Positions 33,132 to 40,958 of a stretch of 64,000 nucleotides of DNA are shown piece after piece (the first letter of the stretch is position 1; each line of letters opens with the position of its first letter). Source of the stretch: Trebonia sp050013875 (GTDB lineage Bacteria > Actinomycetota > Actinomycetes > Streptosporangiales > Streptosporangiaceae); the NCBI GenBank assembly GCA_050013875.1, contig JBEKEK010000024.1, positions 4,872-68,871 on the forward strand, read 5' to 3'. The position numbers were made by a program, and so were the translations under genes. The notes under the pieces are model-generated. The model had not been told where the DNA came from. It did not search any database and was given only the letters and a program-made list of their open reading frames with translations.

Positions 33132-33236
33132 CTTGATCATCTGCTTGGCGATCCCCTGGGTGAGGACAAGCGGCCCGGTGACGTTGACCTCGAACTGGGG
33201 CCGGATGTTCGACTCGGGGATGTCTACGCGAGGACT
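33132..33236 (-). pseudogene. Internal fragment of a short-chain dehydrogenase
   Basis: The minus-strand frame reads PESNIRPQFEVNVTGPLVLT then QGIAKQMIKR, which matches the NxxG strand-helix region (about residues 100-130) of an SDR. It continues neither into the catalytic YxxxK region nor upstream to a glycine motif. It abuts the AlkA fragment at about 33124. Confidence 0.65.
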
Positions 33237-33431
33237 GTAACGGCACGCTCTTACCCCATAGTGGACGGTGTTCCCTGTCTGTGATGACAGGATCGCACCT
33301 TGTGGCGAAGGATCGCTGACCGGTAGCCCCGGAATATGGAACGCACGCGTGGCTCCGCCCGCCAGGCCCATTGCCGCGGACGGGGCGAAGCACGCTCCCG
33401 TTCCACCCGCGCAAAACCGGGTTAACGGGGT

Positions 33432-35624
33432 TCAGGGTGACTGAGCTACATGGTGACTGAGCTGCACGGTGACGGAGCGGACGGCCGGGGCCAGCGTGAC
33501 CGTGCCGGTCTTGCTGTCGACCGTGCCCGCGCTGGCGTGCGCGATGTTGCCGACGAACGCGGGCAACTGGAACAGCACCGGCCCGGACGGCTTGTCGCCG
33601 GTCAGGGTGAGCGTGACGGTGGTGCTGCCGCTGGTCCTGATGGTCAGCCCGGTGTGCCTGCCGCCGGTGGTGGGGAAGTTGGCCAGGCTGATGACCTGCC
33701 CGCCGCGCACCCAGGAGTCCGGCACACCCCTGCCTACCACCAGGGAGCCGTCGGACCGCTGGGCGGCCAGCGAGTCAAGCAGCACCAGGTTGGCGTTGGC
33801 GATGCCCCACGCGTGCGGTGACGAGCCGTTGCCGGCCTCGGGGTGGGTTCCGGTCCACGGCGAGCCGGGGTTGGGGAACTGCTGGCTCTCCCACCAGGAG
33901 TACGGGCCGCTCTGGGAGTTGCGCACCATGAACTCGTACGACAAGATGCCCTGGTCCCGGTAGTCCTGGCTGGCCAGACCCCATTCGCCGTAGCCCGCGT
34001 TGTAGGCGGTGCTGTAATACTGGGTCGGGTAGCCGCCGAAGGTGTTGGCGGGCAGCTGCCCGGCTAGCCGGGCGAACCCGTACCGGTACGTCGCGTCGAC
34101 CAGGCTGATGCCCGGGCCTGACAGTGGCGCGCCGAACAGGTAGCCGTCCCATGCCCACCGGCCGAACAGGAACGGCGCCGCCCAGTTGGCGTCTTCGGCG
34201 TTGACGCACCGGTTGCCGGTATTGGGCTCGGTCATCGAGCACGGCAGGTAGTTCAGGTGGTTGGCCGAGATCGTCGTGTCCAGCGTCTTGTTGACCGCTT
34301 TGAGCAGGCTGGTGTACTGCGCGGCGGCCCAGTTCGCCTCGCTGGTGTTCCCGACCTGCTGCGCCAGCCAGTGGTAGGCCCACAGGCCCGTCAAGGCCTC
34401 GTAGTTGTCGATGGTCCAGTAGCCGTCAGCGTCGATGTCGTTGGTCTCCTCCATGATCCCGCCCGGCCCGGTGCGGTCGGTGGCGATCAGGTGGGCGGTG
34501 GCCTTGATGCTGGGCTCGGTCGCCCCGCCCGGGCCCCCGGTGGCGAAGTTGGCCTTGACGAAGCTGAGGTCGCCGGTCTTGAGCAGGTAGATGGCCCAGA
34601 TCCAGGGGTAGGTCCACACGCCGTCGTCGTACTGGGTCTGGGTGCCGATGACGTAACGCGCCCGGTCAAGCAGCCCGTGCGCCCCGGCCGTGTAGCCCTG
34701 GGTGAACAGGTTGGCCAGGATCCCGATGACGTCGTGGCTGAATTCCTTGTCGTAGCCGTTCGCGCCGGTCTTGAGCTCGTCGCCGGCCCGGATGATCTGG
34801 GTGTAGATGAACCCGGTTTTGTACGCGTCGATCAGGCTGCGGTCGGGCAGCGCGGTGATCTGCGCGATCCCCGCCAGCTGGTTCTCCCAGTAGGCCTGCA
34901 TGTGCGCGAAGTGCTGGTGGTAGCCGCCCGCGGCGGCCAGCGCGCTGGTGGCGGGATAGCTGTAGCCGCCGCCGAACTTGTCCGACGGCACCGCGTAGTC
35001 GTGATTCACGGTGGCGTGGGCCGGCACCGTGTCCGGCGCCGTGTTCAGCGGCACCAGCCCGGCCGAGGGCTGCGGGTCGACGGTGATGGGGGCGCCGGTG
35101 GGGTTGGTCACCGAGACCCGGCTGTAGATGATCACGTAGGCGTGCCCGCCGATGCTCACGTCGTCGCCGAAGTTGGTGATCGAGATGGCGGCTCCGTCGC
35201 GGTGGAAGGCCGTCACCAGCGCGGGCAGGTAGCCGTCGGCGTTCGTCCAGGTGGTCGGGCTGTCGTCGTAGACGCCGTAGCCATAGCTGGTGCCGGTCAC
35301 CGCGGCGGTGCTGGCGCTGCCCGGCCCGCCGTCCGGTCCGCTGGTGTCCACCCAGAAGCTGCCGCCCAGGCAGGCCACCACGGCCTGGCTGTTGCCCTCC
35401 CAGCCGATCACGCTGGCGTCGCCGAAGGTCCCGTACACGGTCTGGCTGCCGGGCGGCCCATTGGGCGAACAGTTGTACGGCGGCGCCGTGGCCGGCGTGG
35501 TCGCCGCGGTGGTGGTTGCGGTGGTGGTCGCGGTGGCCGCGCTCGCGGCGGGCAGGGCGCCGAGCGCCATCAGTGCCAGCCCCGCGACCACTGCGAACAA
35601 GGAACGAACCGACGTCATTGTCAT
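33432..35624 (-). CDS. Secreted six-hairpin (alpha/alpha) glycosidase-like protein
   Basis: 730 aa. A signal peptide (residues 1-29: SLFAVVAGLALMALGALPAA, cut near ASA) is followed by a Thr/Ala linker. A beta-sandwich of about 200 residues (TSYGYGVYDDSPTTW, ITNFGDDVSIGG) leads into an (alpha/alpha)6 barrel (about 250-600) with TNDIDADGYWTIDNYEALTG, NAEDANWAAPFLFGRWAWDG and a late GSSPHAWGIAN. A small C-terminal beta domain ends it. The architecture is that of six-hairpin glycosidases (GH15/GH65/GH78-like clans); likely acids are in EETNDID and NAEDANW but cannot be proved. Start 35624: GGGAGG lies 6 bases away, and an upstream TTG would spoil the signal peptide. Confidence 0.8.
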   Translation of the reverse strand: MTMTSVRSLFAVVAGLALMALGALPAASAATATTTATTTAATTPATAPPYNCSPNGPPGSQTVYGTFGDASVIGWEGNSQAVVACLGGSFWVDTSGPDGGPGSASTAAVTGTSYGYGVYDDSPTTWTNADGYLPALVTAFHRDGAAISITNFGDDVSIGGHAYVIIYSRVSVTNPTGAPITVDPQPSAGLVPLNTAPDTVPAHATVNHDYAVPSDKFGGGYSYPATSALAAAGGYHQHFAHMQAYWENQLAGIAQITALPDRSLIDAYKTGFIYTQIIRAGDELKTGANGYDKEFSHDVIGILANLFTQGYTAGAHGLLDRARYVIGTQTQYDDGVWTYPWIWAIYLLKTGDLSFVKANFATGGPGGATEPSIKATAHLIATDRTGPGGIMEETNDIDADGYWTIDNYEALTGLWAYHWLAQQVGNTSEANWAAAQYTSLLKAVNKTLDTTISANHLNYLPCSMTEPNTGNRCVNAEDANWAAPFLFGRWAWDGYLFGAPLSGPGISLVDATYRYGFARLAGQLPANTFGGYPTQYYSTAYNAGYGEWGLASQDYRDQGILSYEFMVRNSQSGPYSWWESQQFPNPGSPWTGTHPEAGNGSSPHAWGIANANLVLLDSLAAQRSDGSLVVGRGVPDSWVRGGQVISLANFPTTGGRHTGLTIRTSGSTTVTLTLTGDKPSGPVLFQLPAFVGNIAHASAGTVDSKTGTVTLAPAVRSVTVQLSHHVAQSP

Positions 35625-35721
35625 CGTTTGCCTCCCAGGCCGGCAACGTACTACCCCGCGCGGGCCGGGACATTCCTTTCGTTTCACTGCTGGTTAAGAG
35701 CGTTTCATTACGGTCGGGAAT

Positions 35722-36221
35722 ATGAATACTCCAAACGGCCCGGTCATTACCGGGGCGCACCATGTCTGCCTGACCGTCACCGACCTCGATGCCAGCATGA
35801 ACTGGTACCAGGAGCTCTTCCAGGCCGAGCGGTGGCCGGGCGGCTTCCGCATTACGCCCGCGAGGAGACCGGATTCGCGGAAATGCTGGTCGAGCCGCAT
35901 ACCGGCCTGCTCATCGGCCTGCACCCTCACAATGCCAACCAGGGCGAGAAGTTCGAGGAGAGCCGCACCGGCCTCGACCACATCTCATTCGAGGTCGCCG
36001 ACCGCGCGGCGCTGGAAACCTGGATGGACCGGCTCGACGAGCTCAACATCGGGCACACCGGCATCCGCCGCCGGCCGAACGGGCCGTACTCCACCGTCGT
36101 GTTCCGTGACCCCGCCGGCGGCTCTGAGAAGCGGAGCGTCCGGGGGAACCACGGGACCGTTCAGGAAAATCAGGATCGTCCCAGTTACCATCGCCGCCCT
36201 GGAGGCGCGGACATGACATGA
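35722..36221 (+). pseudogene. Frameshifted VOC/glyoxalase family gene
   Basis: From ATG 35722 the frame reads ITGAHHVCLTVTDLDASMNW, the first half of a VOC metal-binding module, up to GGFR. The continuation (HYAREETGFAEMLVEPHTG, then LDHISFEVADRAALETWMDR and STVVFRDPAG) is in another frame. One extra base between 35850 and 35851 would restore GGFRHYAREETG. After RDPAG the expected end of the family (DNIQLE..) is lost, so the 3' end is also damaged. Metal ligands would have been His in AHHVCL and in LDHISF. Confidence 0.8.
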
Positions 36222-36270
36222 GCATCGGGCGAGAGCAGAAGGCCGCCGCGGGAGCGGCCGCGGAGCTCAC

Positions 36271-36605
36271 ATGAGGTTCCCGAACCCGCTGATCCCCGGC
36301 TTCAGCCCCGATCCGAGCGCCGTGCTCGCCGACGGCGCGTACTACCTGGTCACCTCGACCTTTGAGTACCCGCAGGGGATACCGGTCTAACGCAGCACCG
36401 ACTTGGCCAGCTGGACGCAGATCGGCAACGTGGCGACCCGGCCGGGCCAGCTGGCATTACCGTCGGCGGCGTCGGCGGCGTCGACCCCGATCTGGCGTGG
36501 GACGAGGACGGCACGGCGTACGTGACCTTCTCCGGGCTGGGCACCAGCGGCGAGCAGGCGGCCGGCACCTGGGCACCCATCGAAGGCGCCATCACTCAGC
36601 CGCGC
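36271..36605 (+). pseudogene. Remnant of a family 43 glycoside hydrolase (beta-xylosidase type)
   Basis: The first 39 codons read NPLIPGFSPDPSAVLADGAY and YLVTSTFEYPQGIPV, the typical GH43 start with its catalytic Asp in PDPS. An in-frame TAA follows at 36388-36390, then STDLASWTQIGNVATRPGQL in the same frame. A shifted frame holds VDPDLAWDEDGTAYVTFSGL (about 36490-36545), the second GH43 catalytic region in intact relatives. The intervening part is deleted. The intact enzyme would have cleaved xylan-type oligosaccharides. Confidence 0.8.
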
Positions 36606-36632
36606 CACTCAGCCGCGCCACTCAGCCGCGCC
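36594..36632 (+). repeat. 13-bp unit repeated three times
   Basis: ACTCAGCCGCGCC occurs three times head to tail with no spacer (36594-36606, 36607-36619, 36620-36632). Because 13 is not a multiple of three, each unit shifts the reading frame. It lies at the junction between the GH43 remnant and the following unknown gene. Slipped-strand copying is the likely origin. Confidence 0.85.
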
Positions 36633-36682
36633 GCCAGCGAGTCTTCGTCACGTCCGCGCTGTGGCTGGAGCATGATGTTCTG

Positions 36683-37567
36683 GTGATTACGGTGGCGTCG
36701 TTCCCGGCGGATCTCGGTCAGTGGGACCAGGACGAGCATCCCTATTACCTCGAGGTGTTCGGTGAGGCTGAGCCCTTGCTTGACATGGCTCACGCGGAGG
36801 TGATCCCGGTCGGGGGATCGGTGGCGGCCAGCGCGAACCCGACTCCGATTTACGAGTACTGGTGGACGATCGGCCACGGCGGCTGCAAGCCACAGCACCG
36901 GCATCTGTTCGGGGACCGGCAGCAGGTTGACCTGTGGCACCGGCTGGAGGACATCGCGGCCAGGGTGTACCTGTACTTCCCGATCTCGGGCGGGTGGCGG
37001 ACGCAGGAACTGGCGGCGAGCGCGAAGTACCTGAGCCCGGTGCAGCACCAGTCGGACTGGACGGACAAGGCCGCGGCGGACTGGCAGCGGATGCAGCCGA
37101 TGCTGGCGGGCGCCGGGCAGGCGGCCTCCGCTCTCGGCGTGGTCCCGGGCATCGGGGCGGTCGCCGCGGGCGCGGGCCCGGTCCTGTCGGCGATGTCCCG
37201 GCTGCAGGTGGGCGCTGTGCCGCAGGGGATCAAGGGATTCGACTGGTATGTCGAGAAGGTGACGGTCCCGGCGGCCGCCGGTCATGGCGTGATGCAAGGG
37301 GTTGTGTGGGCGATCCCCAAGGAGATGTTCGAGCGCCTCGGCGGGCGGCTAACCGGAAGCCTCGCGCTGAGCTTCGTCCCGTCCGCGGCCGTCGGCCAGA
37401 CGTCGTGGGAGCCGCGGACGGTGCCGGTGCTCGCTCACGCCGCCGTCTACGCCGACGGCGAGACATCCTGGGTGCCCGCCCAGAACCGGTTCATCGAGTT
37501 GCCATTGTCGCCCAGGACCCCGCCCGCAACCGGGCACACTCAAGCCGGCCCCACGCCATCGGCGTGA
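36683..37567 (+). CDS. Protein of unknown function, 5' end probably lost
   Basis: Coding character is clear from about 36640 to 37567 (VTSALWLEHDVLVITVASFP, HPYYLEVFGEAEPLLDMAHA, IYEYWWTIGHGGCKPQH), but no start codon with an SD exists there. GTG 36683 is merely the first usable start (294 aa). The upstream frame is the shadow of the GH43 remnant. A hydrophobic Ala/Gly stretch (MLAGAGQAASALGVVPGIGA) lies in the middle, and the C-terminal half has VEKVTVPAAAGHGVMQGVVW. No family is recognised. It may have lost its 5' end in the rearrangement marked by the 13-bp repeat. Confidence 0.5.
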   Translation: MITVASFPADLGQWDQDEHPYYLEVFGEAEPLLDMAHAEVIPVGGSVAASANPTPIYEYWWTIGHGGCKPQHRHLFGDRQQVDLWHRLEDIAARVYLYFPISGGWRTQELAASAKYLSPVQHQSDWTDKAAADWQRMQPMLAGAGQAASALGVVPGIGAVAAGAGPVLSAMSRLQVGAVPQGIKGFDWYVEKVTVPAAAGHGVMQGVVWAIPKEMFERLGGRLTGSLALSFVPSAAVGQTSWEPRTVPVLAHAAVYADGETSWVPAQNRFIELPLSPRTPPATGHTQAGPTPSA

Positions 37568-37810
37568 AGCTTCCGACTCGCGAGCCGCTGGTGAAACAGC
37601 CGTCCGTGTCCGGGATGACCTGGCCGCGCACGAACGTTCCGCTGGCATCGCCCGGTTGATGAGTCCCGTGCTCCAGGTAAAAGGTTCAGCAGGAAGCCCC
37701 CGGCTGCCAGCGTCAGCAGCGTCACGAACACGTTGGCTTGGTGACGGCGCATCGCCCGCAGTGCGGGCATCGGCTTCAGCCGCCGCGGCGGGCGGAAGGA
37801 TGGGTGCGCC
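37568..37810. other. Spacer with a possible permease-like fragment
   Basis: No intact gene. On the minus strand about 35 codons (37770 downward) read MPALRAMRRHQANVFVTLLT and LAAGGFLLNLLPGAR, which could be the first cytoplasmic segment and helix of a membrane protein, after which the sequence loses coding sense. Support is weak. Confidence 0.25.
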
Positions 37811-39028
37811 TTACTGAGGGACTGGGTTGGTAAGGGTCGCGCTGAGCGTGTAGTTCGGCCCGGACCAGATGTAGATGTGGCCGTTGGCGTCCGCGGTGGA
37901 CATCGACTTGCCGTCCGGTGAGTAGGAGACGCCGCGGACTCCCTTGCTGCCGGGGTCGGTGACGGTCCCGTTCAGCTTGCCGGTTGCCACGGTCCAGATG
38001 TAGACGTGCCCGTTACCGTCGGCGGCGGCGACATAGTGGCTCTGGCTCGTGAAGGCGAGGCCGTTGACACCCTTGCTGCCTGGATCGGTCAGCGTCTTCT
38101 CGAGCTTGAAACCGGGAAGGGAGCGCACGTACACATGGCCCTTGCCGTCCGCCGTGGCCAGGTAGCCCCCGTTCGGGCTGTAGGCCGTCGCCGTGACGGC
38201 GGCGGGTGCGCTGTGCGGCACCGCGTAGACCTTGACCCAGTCCACGTCCATGATGACTTGCGCGGGCGTGCCCTTGCCCGGCTTGCAGCCGCCGTCACAG
38301 CCTTCGTCGTTCTGCAGGGCGAGGTGGAATGGCGTGCTGGGGACGTAGTTGGCGTCACCAGTGGCGCGCTTGACGGTCCACAGCGCCTTCCCGTCCAGCC
38401 AGAACGTGATGTGGTCAGGGAGCCAGTCCACCGCGATGGTGTGCCACTTCGTGAAGTTGACCGGCTTTGGGATGAGCTTGCCGATGAACCGGTTCTCCTT
38501 CCCCAAGTGCAGGTACTCGCCGGCCTCGTTTCGCTGCGGATAAGGCACCTCGGCCAGGTCGATCTCGCCGTCGTCCGGCCACTTTCCCTTGGGCCACAAA
38601 AGCACGATCGGGTCATACCCGACGCCCGCGTCGGCACGGAACCGGACCTCCCAGCGCCCGTATAGCCGATCGGTGTCGTCTGAGATACCACCGCCGACGT
38701 AGCCGTAGCGCTTCTCATAATGCCCGGTGAGCTGCAAATAGCCGCCACGCACGCGAACCGAGTCCGGTGTCCGCCGCGGGTTGGCGGTCGGGCTGTTGTA
38801 GACGCTCCAGGACTTGCCCAGGGTGGTCCCGTTAAAGTTATCGACGAATACCGGGGCGCCCCACTTGATAGCAGCGGCCGCGGCAGTCGTTGACGCGATC
38901 GTCCCCGTTGCTGCTTGCCCGCCGGTTCCCGCGTCGTCGCCCCCCGCGCTTGCCTTCGCCCCTGAATAGCCAGCCACGGCGATAGCCGCTGCCAGGATGA
39001 TCATTCCCGGCACTCTTCGTATCCCCAT
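37811..39028 (-). CDS. Secreted GH16 glycanase with beta-propeller-like tail
   Basis: 405 aa. A signal peptide (residues 1-28, MIILAAAIAVAGYSG) and a low-complexity linker precede a GH16 jelly-roll domain (about 55-272). The catalytic ExDxxE is E155-I-D157-L-A-E160 in PDDGEIDLAE. GRWEVRFRAD and FHLALQNDEG are usual strands, and two Cys are in GCDGGC. The last 130 residues hold three repeats of about 40 aa (YLATADGKGHVYVRSL, YVAAADGNGHVYIWTV, SMSTADANGHIYIWSG) like WD40/YncE blades. GH16 enzymes cut beta-1,3/1,4-glucans, agarose or similar; the repeats may bind glycans. Three blades alone cannot close a propeller. Confidence 0.88.
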   Translation of the reverse strand: MGIRRVPGMIILAAAIAVAGYSGAKASAGGDDAGTGGQAATGTIASTTAAAAAIKWGAPVFVDNFNGTTLGKSWSVYNSPTANPRRTPDSVRVRGGYLQLTGHYEKRYGYVGGGISDDTDRLYGRWEVRFRADAGVGYDPIVLLWPKGKWPDDGEIDLAEVPYPQRNEAGEYLHLGKENRFIGKLIPKPVNFTKWHTIAVDWLPDHITFWLDGKALWTVKRATGDANYVPSTPFHLALQNDEGCDGGCKPGKGTPAQVIMDVDWVKVYAVPHSAPAAVTATAYSPNGGYLATADGKGHVYVRSLPGFKLEKTLTDPGSKGVNGLAFTSQSHYVAAADGNGHVYIWTVATGKLNGTVTDPGSKGVRGVSYSPDGKSMSTADANGHIYIWSGPNYTLSATLTNPVPQ

Positions 39029-39407
39029 CAGTTCCCCCCACGATCGCGGAACACTCCATTACCCCTCGCAAATAGAGACGCACACGACACTGGTTAGGTT
39101 TTCATGAAGAATGCGCGAGTTAACTGGTGCTGATGTGACCGTTGTGACTAACCTCGATCTTCCTGACTTCGCCCTTGTAATCAAGGCACTGATCGTAACC
39201 TTGGCGTTTGCCTGGATGATGAGTGATATTCAACGGGAACGATCCGGCCTGGCCCCGGATCTTGCTGGCTCCCGTGCCGTTCGAATGAGCGAAAACCCGG
39301 CACTTTAGCGGGCTGCCGGCCGGCGGGCGCCAGTGGACACGAGTCATGCTGTGCGGTATTGCTGGGTATTGCGATGCCGCCTGACGCCGTGAGGAAGAAA
39401 CCGCGCC
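39029..39407. other. Intergenic stretch before the acyl-CoA ligase
   Basis: About 380 bases without a supported gene. The AT content is higher than in the flanks near 39080-39240. One minus-strand frame (39120-39310) reads plausible protein (NITHHPGKRQGYDQCLDYKG), but it has no start, no SD and no recognised family. Promoters for the GH16 gene and for the ligase must be here; I cannot point to them. Confidence 0.35.
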
Positions 39408-40934
39408 ATGACCGTAAGCCCGCCCGCCAGCCTCCGCCAGCTCGTCACGAGGTCGGACACTCATCCGGCCCTGGTAGTGCCACAGTCGGGCACCGTGCTG
39501 TCGTACGCGGCGCTGCAGCGCGCGCTGGACCGGGCCGCGGGGCGGCTGACCGCACTCGGCGTTCGCGAGGGCGACCGGGTCGCGCTTGTCGGTGCCAACG
39601 GCCCGGCGCTGATCGTGGCCTTCCTCGCCGTAGTCGCCAGTGGCGCGGCGGCCGCGCCGCTGAACCCGGCCCTGGGCGCCGCGGAGCTGACCGCTGAGCT
39701 TGCCGACCTGCGCGTGTCCCGCTTGCTCCACGATGGCGCGGCCACCGCCGCCACCGCGGCGGCCGCGGCAGGCGTGCCCGCCAGCGTGACCGGCCTGGAG
39801 GACGGCCTGCTGCACGTTGACGGGCAGGTCGGCGATCCGCGCGCCCCATCGGGCGGTGCTGATTCGCTGGCCCTGCTGCTGCACACCAGCGGCACCACCA
39901 GCAAGCCCAAGACCGTCCCCATCCGCCAGCGTAACCTCGTCGCGTCGACCGGCGCGGTCGCCCGGACGTACGAGCTGTCCGGCGATGACGTGACGATCTG
40001 CGTCATGCCGCTCTTCCACGTGCACGGCCTGGTCGCCACGGTGTTGGCCACGCTGTCGACCGGCGGCATCGTGGTGCTGCCGAGGTTCCGGCCATCGGCG
40101 TTCTGGGACGAGGCGGCCCGGTACGGTGCCACCTGGTACACGGCGGTCCCGACCATTCACGCGCGGCTGCTCACGCAGGCCCAGGCGCTGCCCGCACCCC
40201 CGGATCACCGGCTCAGGTTCGTCCGGTCCTGCTCGGCACCGTTGCCCACCGTCTTGTGGCAACGCTATGAGGACGCGATCGGCGTCCCGCTCGTCGAGGC
40301 GTACGGCATGACCGAAGCGGCTCATCAGATGACGTCCAACCCGCTGCCGCCCAGCGAGCGCCGGCCAGGGACGGTCGGGCGGGCGACCGGCATCGAGATC
40401 GCCACCCTTGATGACGACTGGCGGCCCGTGCGAGCCGGTGAAGAGGGCGAGGTGGCCGTGCGCGGCCCTTCCATCGTCGATGAGTACCTCGATAACCCGG
40501 CCGCGACGCAGGCCGCGTTCCGGGACGGCTGGTTCCGCACCGGCGACGTCGGCAAGCTCAGCGCGGACGGCTACCTGTCCCTGGTGGGACGGGTCAAGGA
40601 GTTGATCAACCGGGCGGGGGAGAAGGTCTCGCCCTACGAGGTGGAGGACGTGCTGCTCGGCCATCCCGCGGTCGCGGAGGCGGCCGCTTACCCGGTGCCG
40701 GACGAGAAGTACGGCGAGCAGGTAGGCGTTGTCGTCGTCCTGCGCGGCGGAACGGACGACCCGGGGTCGGCGGGCGGGGTCGGCGGGGCCACGCCCAGGG
40801 AGCTCATCGCCTACTGCGCGGATCGCCTCACCGCGTTCAAGCGGCCAGCCCGGATCACCATCCTGCCCGAGATCCCGAAGGGCCCGACGGGCAAGATCCA
40901 GCGCCGCAACCTGGCCGGGCTGGTGGACGGATGA
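39408..40934 (+). CDS. Acyl-CoA ligase (AMP-forming)
   Basis: 508 aa adenylate-forming enzyme: P-loop LLHTSGTTSKPKT (residues 157-169), the motif YGMTEAAHQMTS (about 302), GWFRTGDVG (about 378), hinge GRVKELINRAGEKVSP and catalytic Lys in GPTGKIQRR (about 497). It activates a carboxylate with ATP and CoA. The overall sequence recalls the oxalate-CoA ligase/FadD-like branch for small or medium acids; the substrate is not fixed. It begins a run of same-strand catabolic genes (ketopantoate-reductase-like, amidohydrolase). The ATG at 39408 lies after GAGGAAGAAACC. Confidence 0.9.
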   Translation: MTVSPPASLRQLVTRSDTHPALVVPQSGTVLSYAALQRALDRAAGRLTALGVREGDRVALVGANGPALIVAFLAVVASGAAAAPLNPALGAAELTAELADLRVSRLLHDGAATAATAAAAAGVPASVTGLEDGLLHVDGQVGDPRAPSGGADSLALLLHTSGTTSKPKTVPIRQRNLVASTGAVARTYELSGDDVTICVMPLFHVHGLVATVLATLSTGGIVVLPRFRPSAFWDEAARYGATWYTAVPTIHARLLTQAQALPAPPDHRLRFVRSCSAPLPTVLWQRYEDAIGVPLVEAYGMTEAAHQMTSNPLPPSERRPGTVGRATGIEIATLDDDWRPVRAGEEGEVAVRGPSIVDEYLDNPAATQAAFRDGWFRTGDVGKLSADGYLSLVGRVKELINRAGEKVSPYEVEDVLLGHPAVAEAAAYPVPDEKYGEQVGVVVVLRGGTDDPGSAGGVGGATPRELIAYCADRLTAFKRPARITILPEIPKGPTGKIQRRNLAGLVDG

Positions 40935-40958
40935 GGGCGGTCGAATGAGGGCGGACGC

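Noticed and set aside
31265..33240. Insertion sequence carrying the carboxylesterase
   Set aside because: No transposase and no terminal inverted repeats at the borders; I describe it as a rearrangement instead.
34257..35720. Long plus-strand frame opposite the six-hairpin glycosidase running into the VOC gene
   Set aside because: Only the part after 35850 has coding sense (second half of the broken VOC gene); the rest is antisense composition.
36594..36632. Triple 13-bp repeat as a CRISPR array
   Set aside because: Units are adjacent without spacers and far too short.
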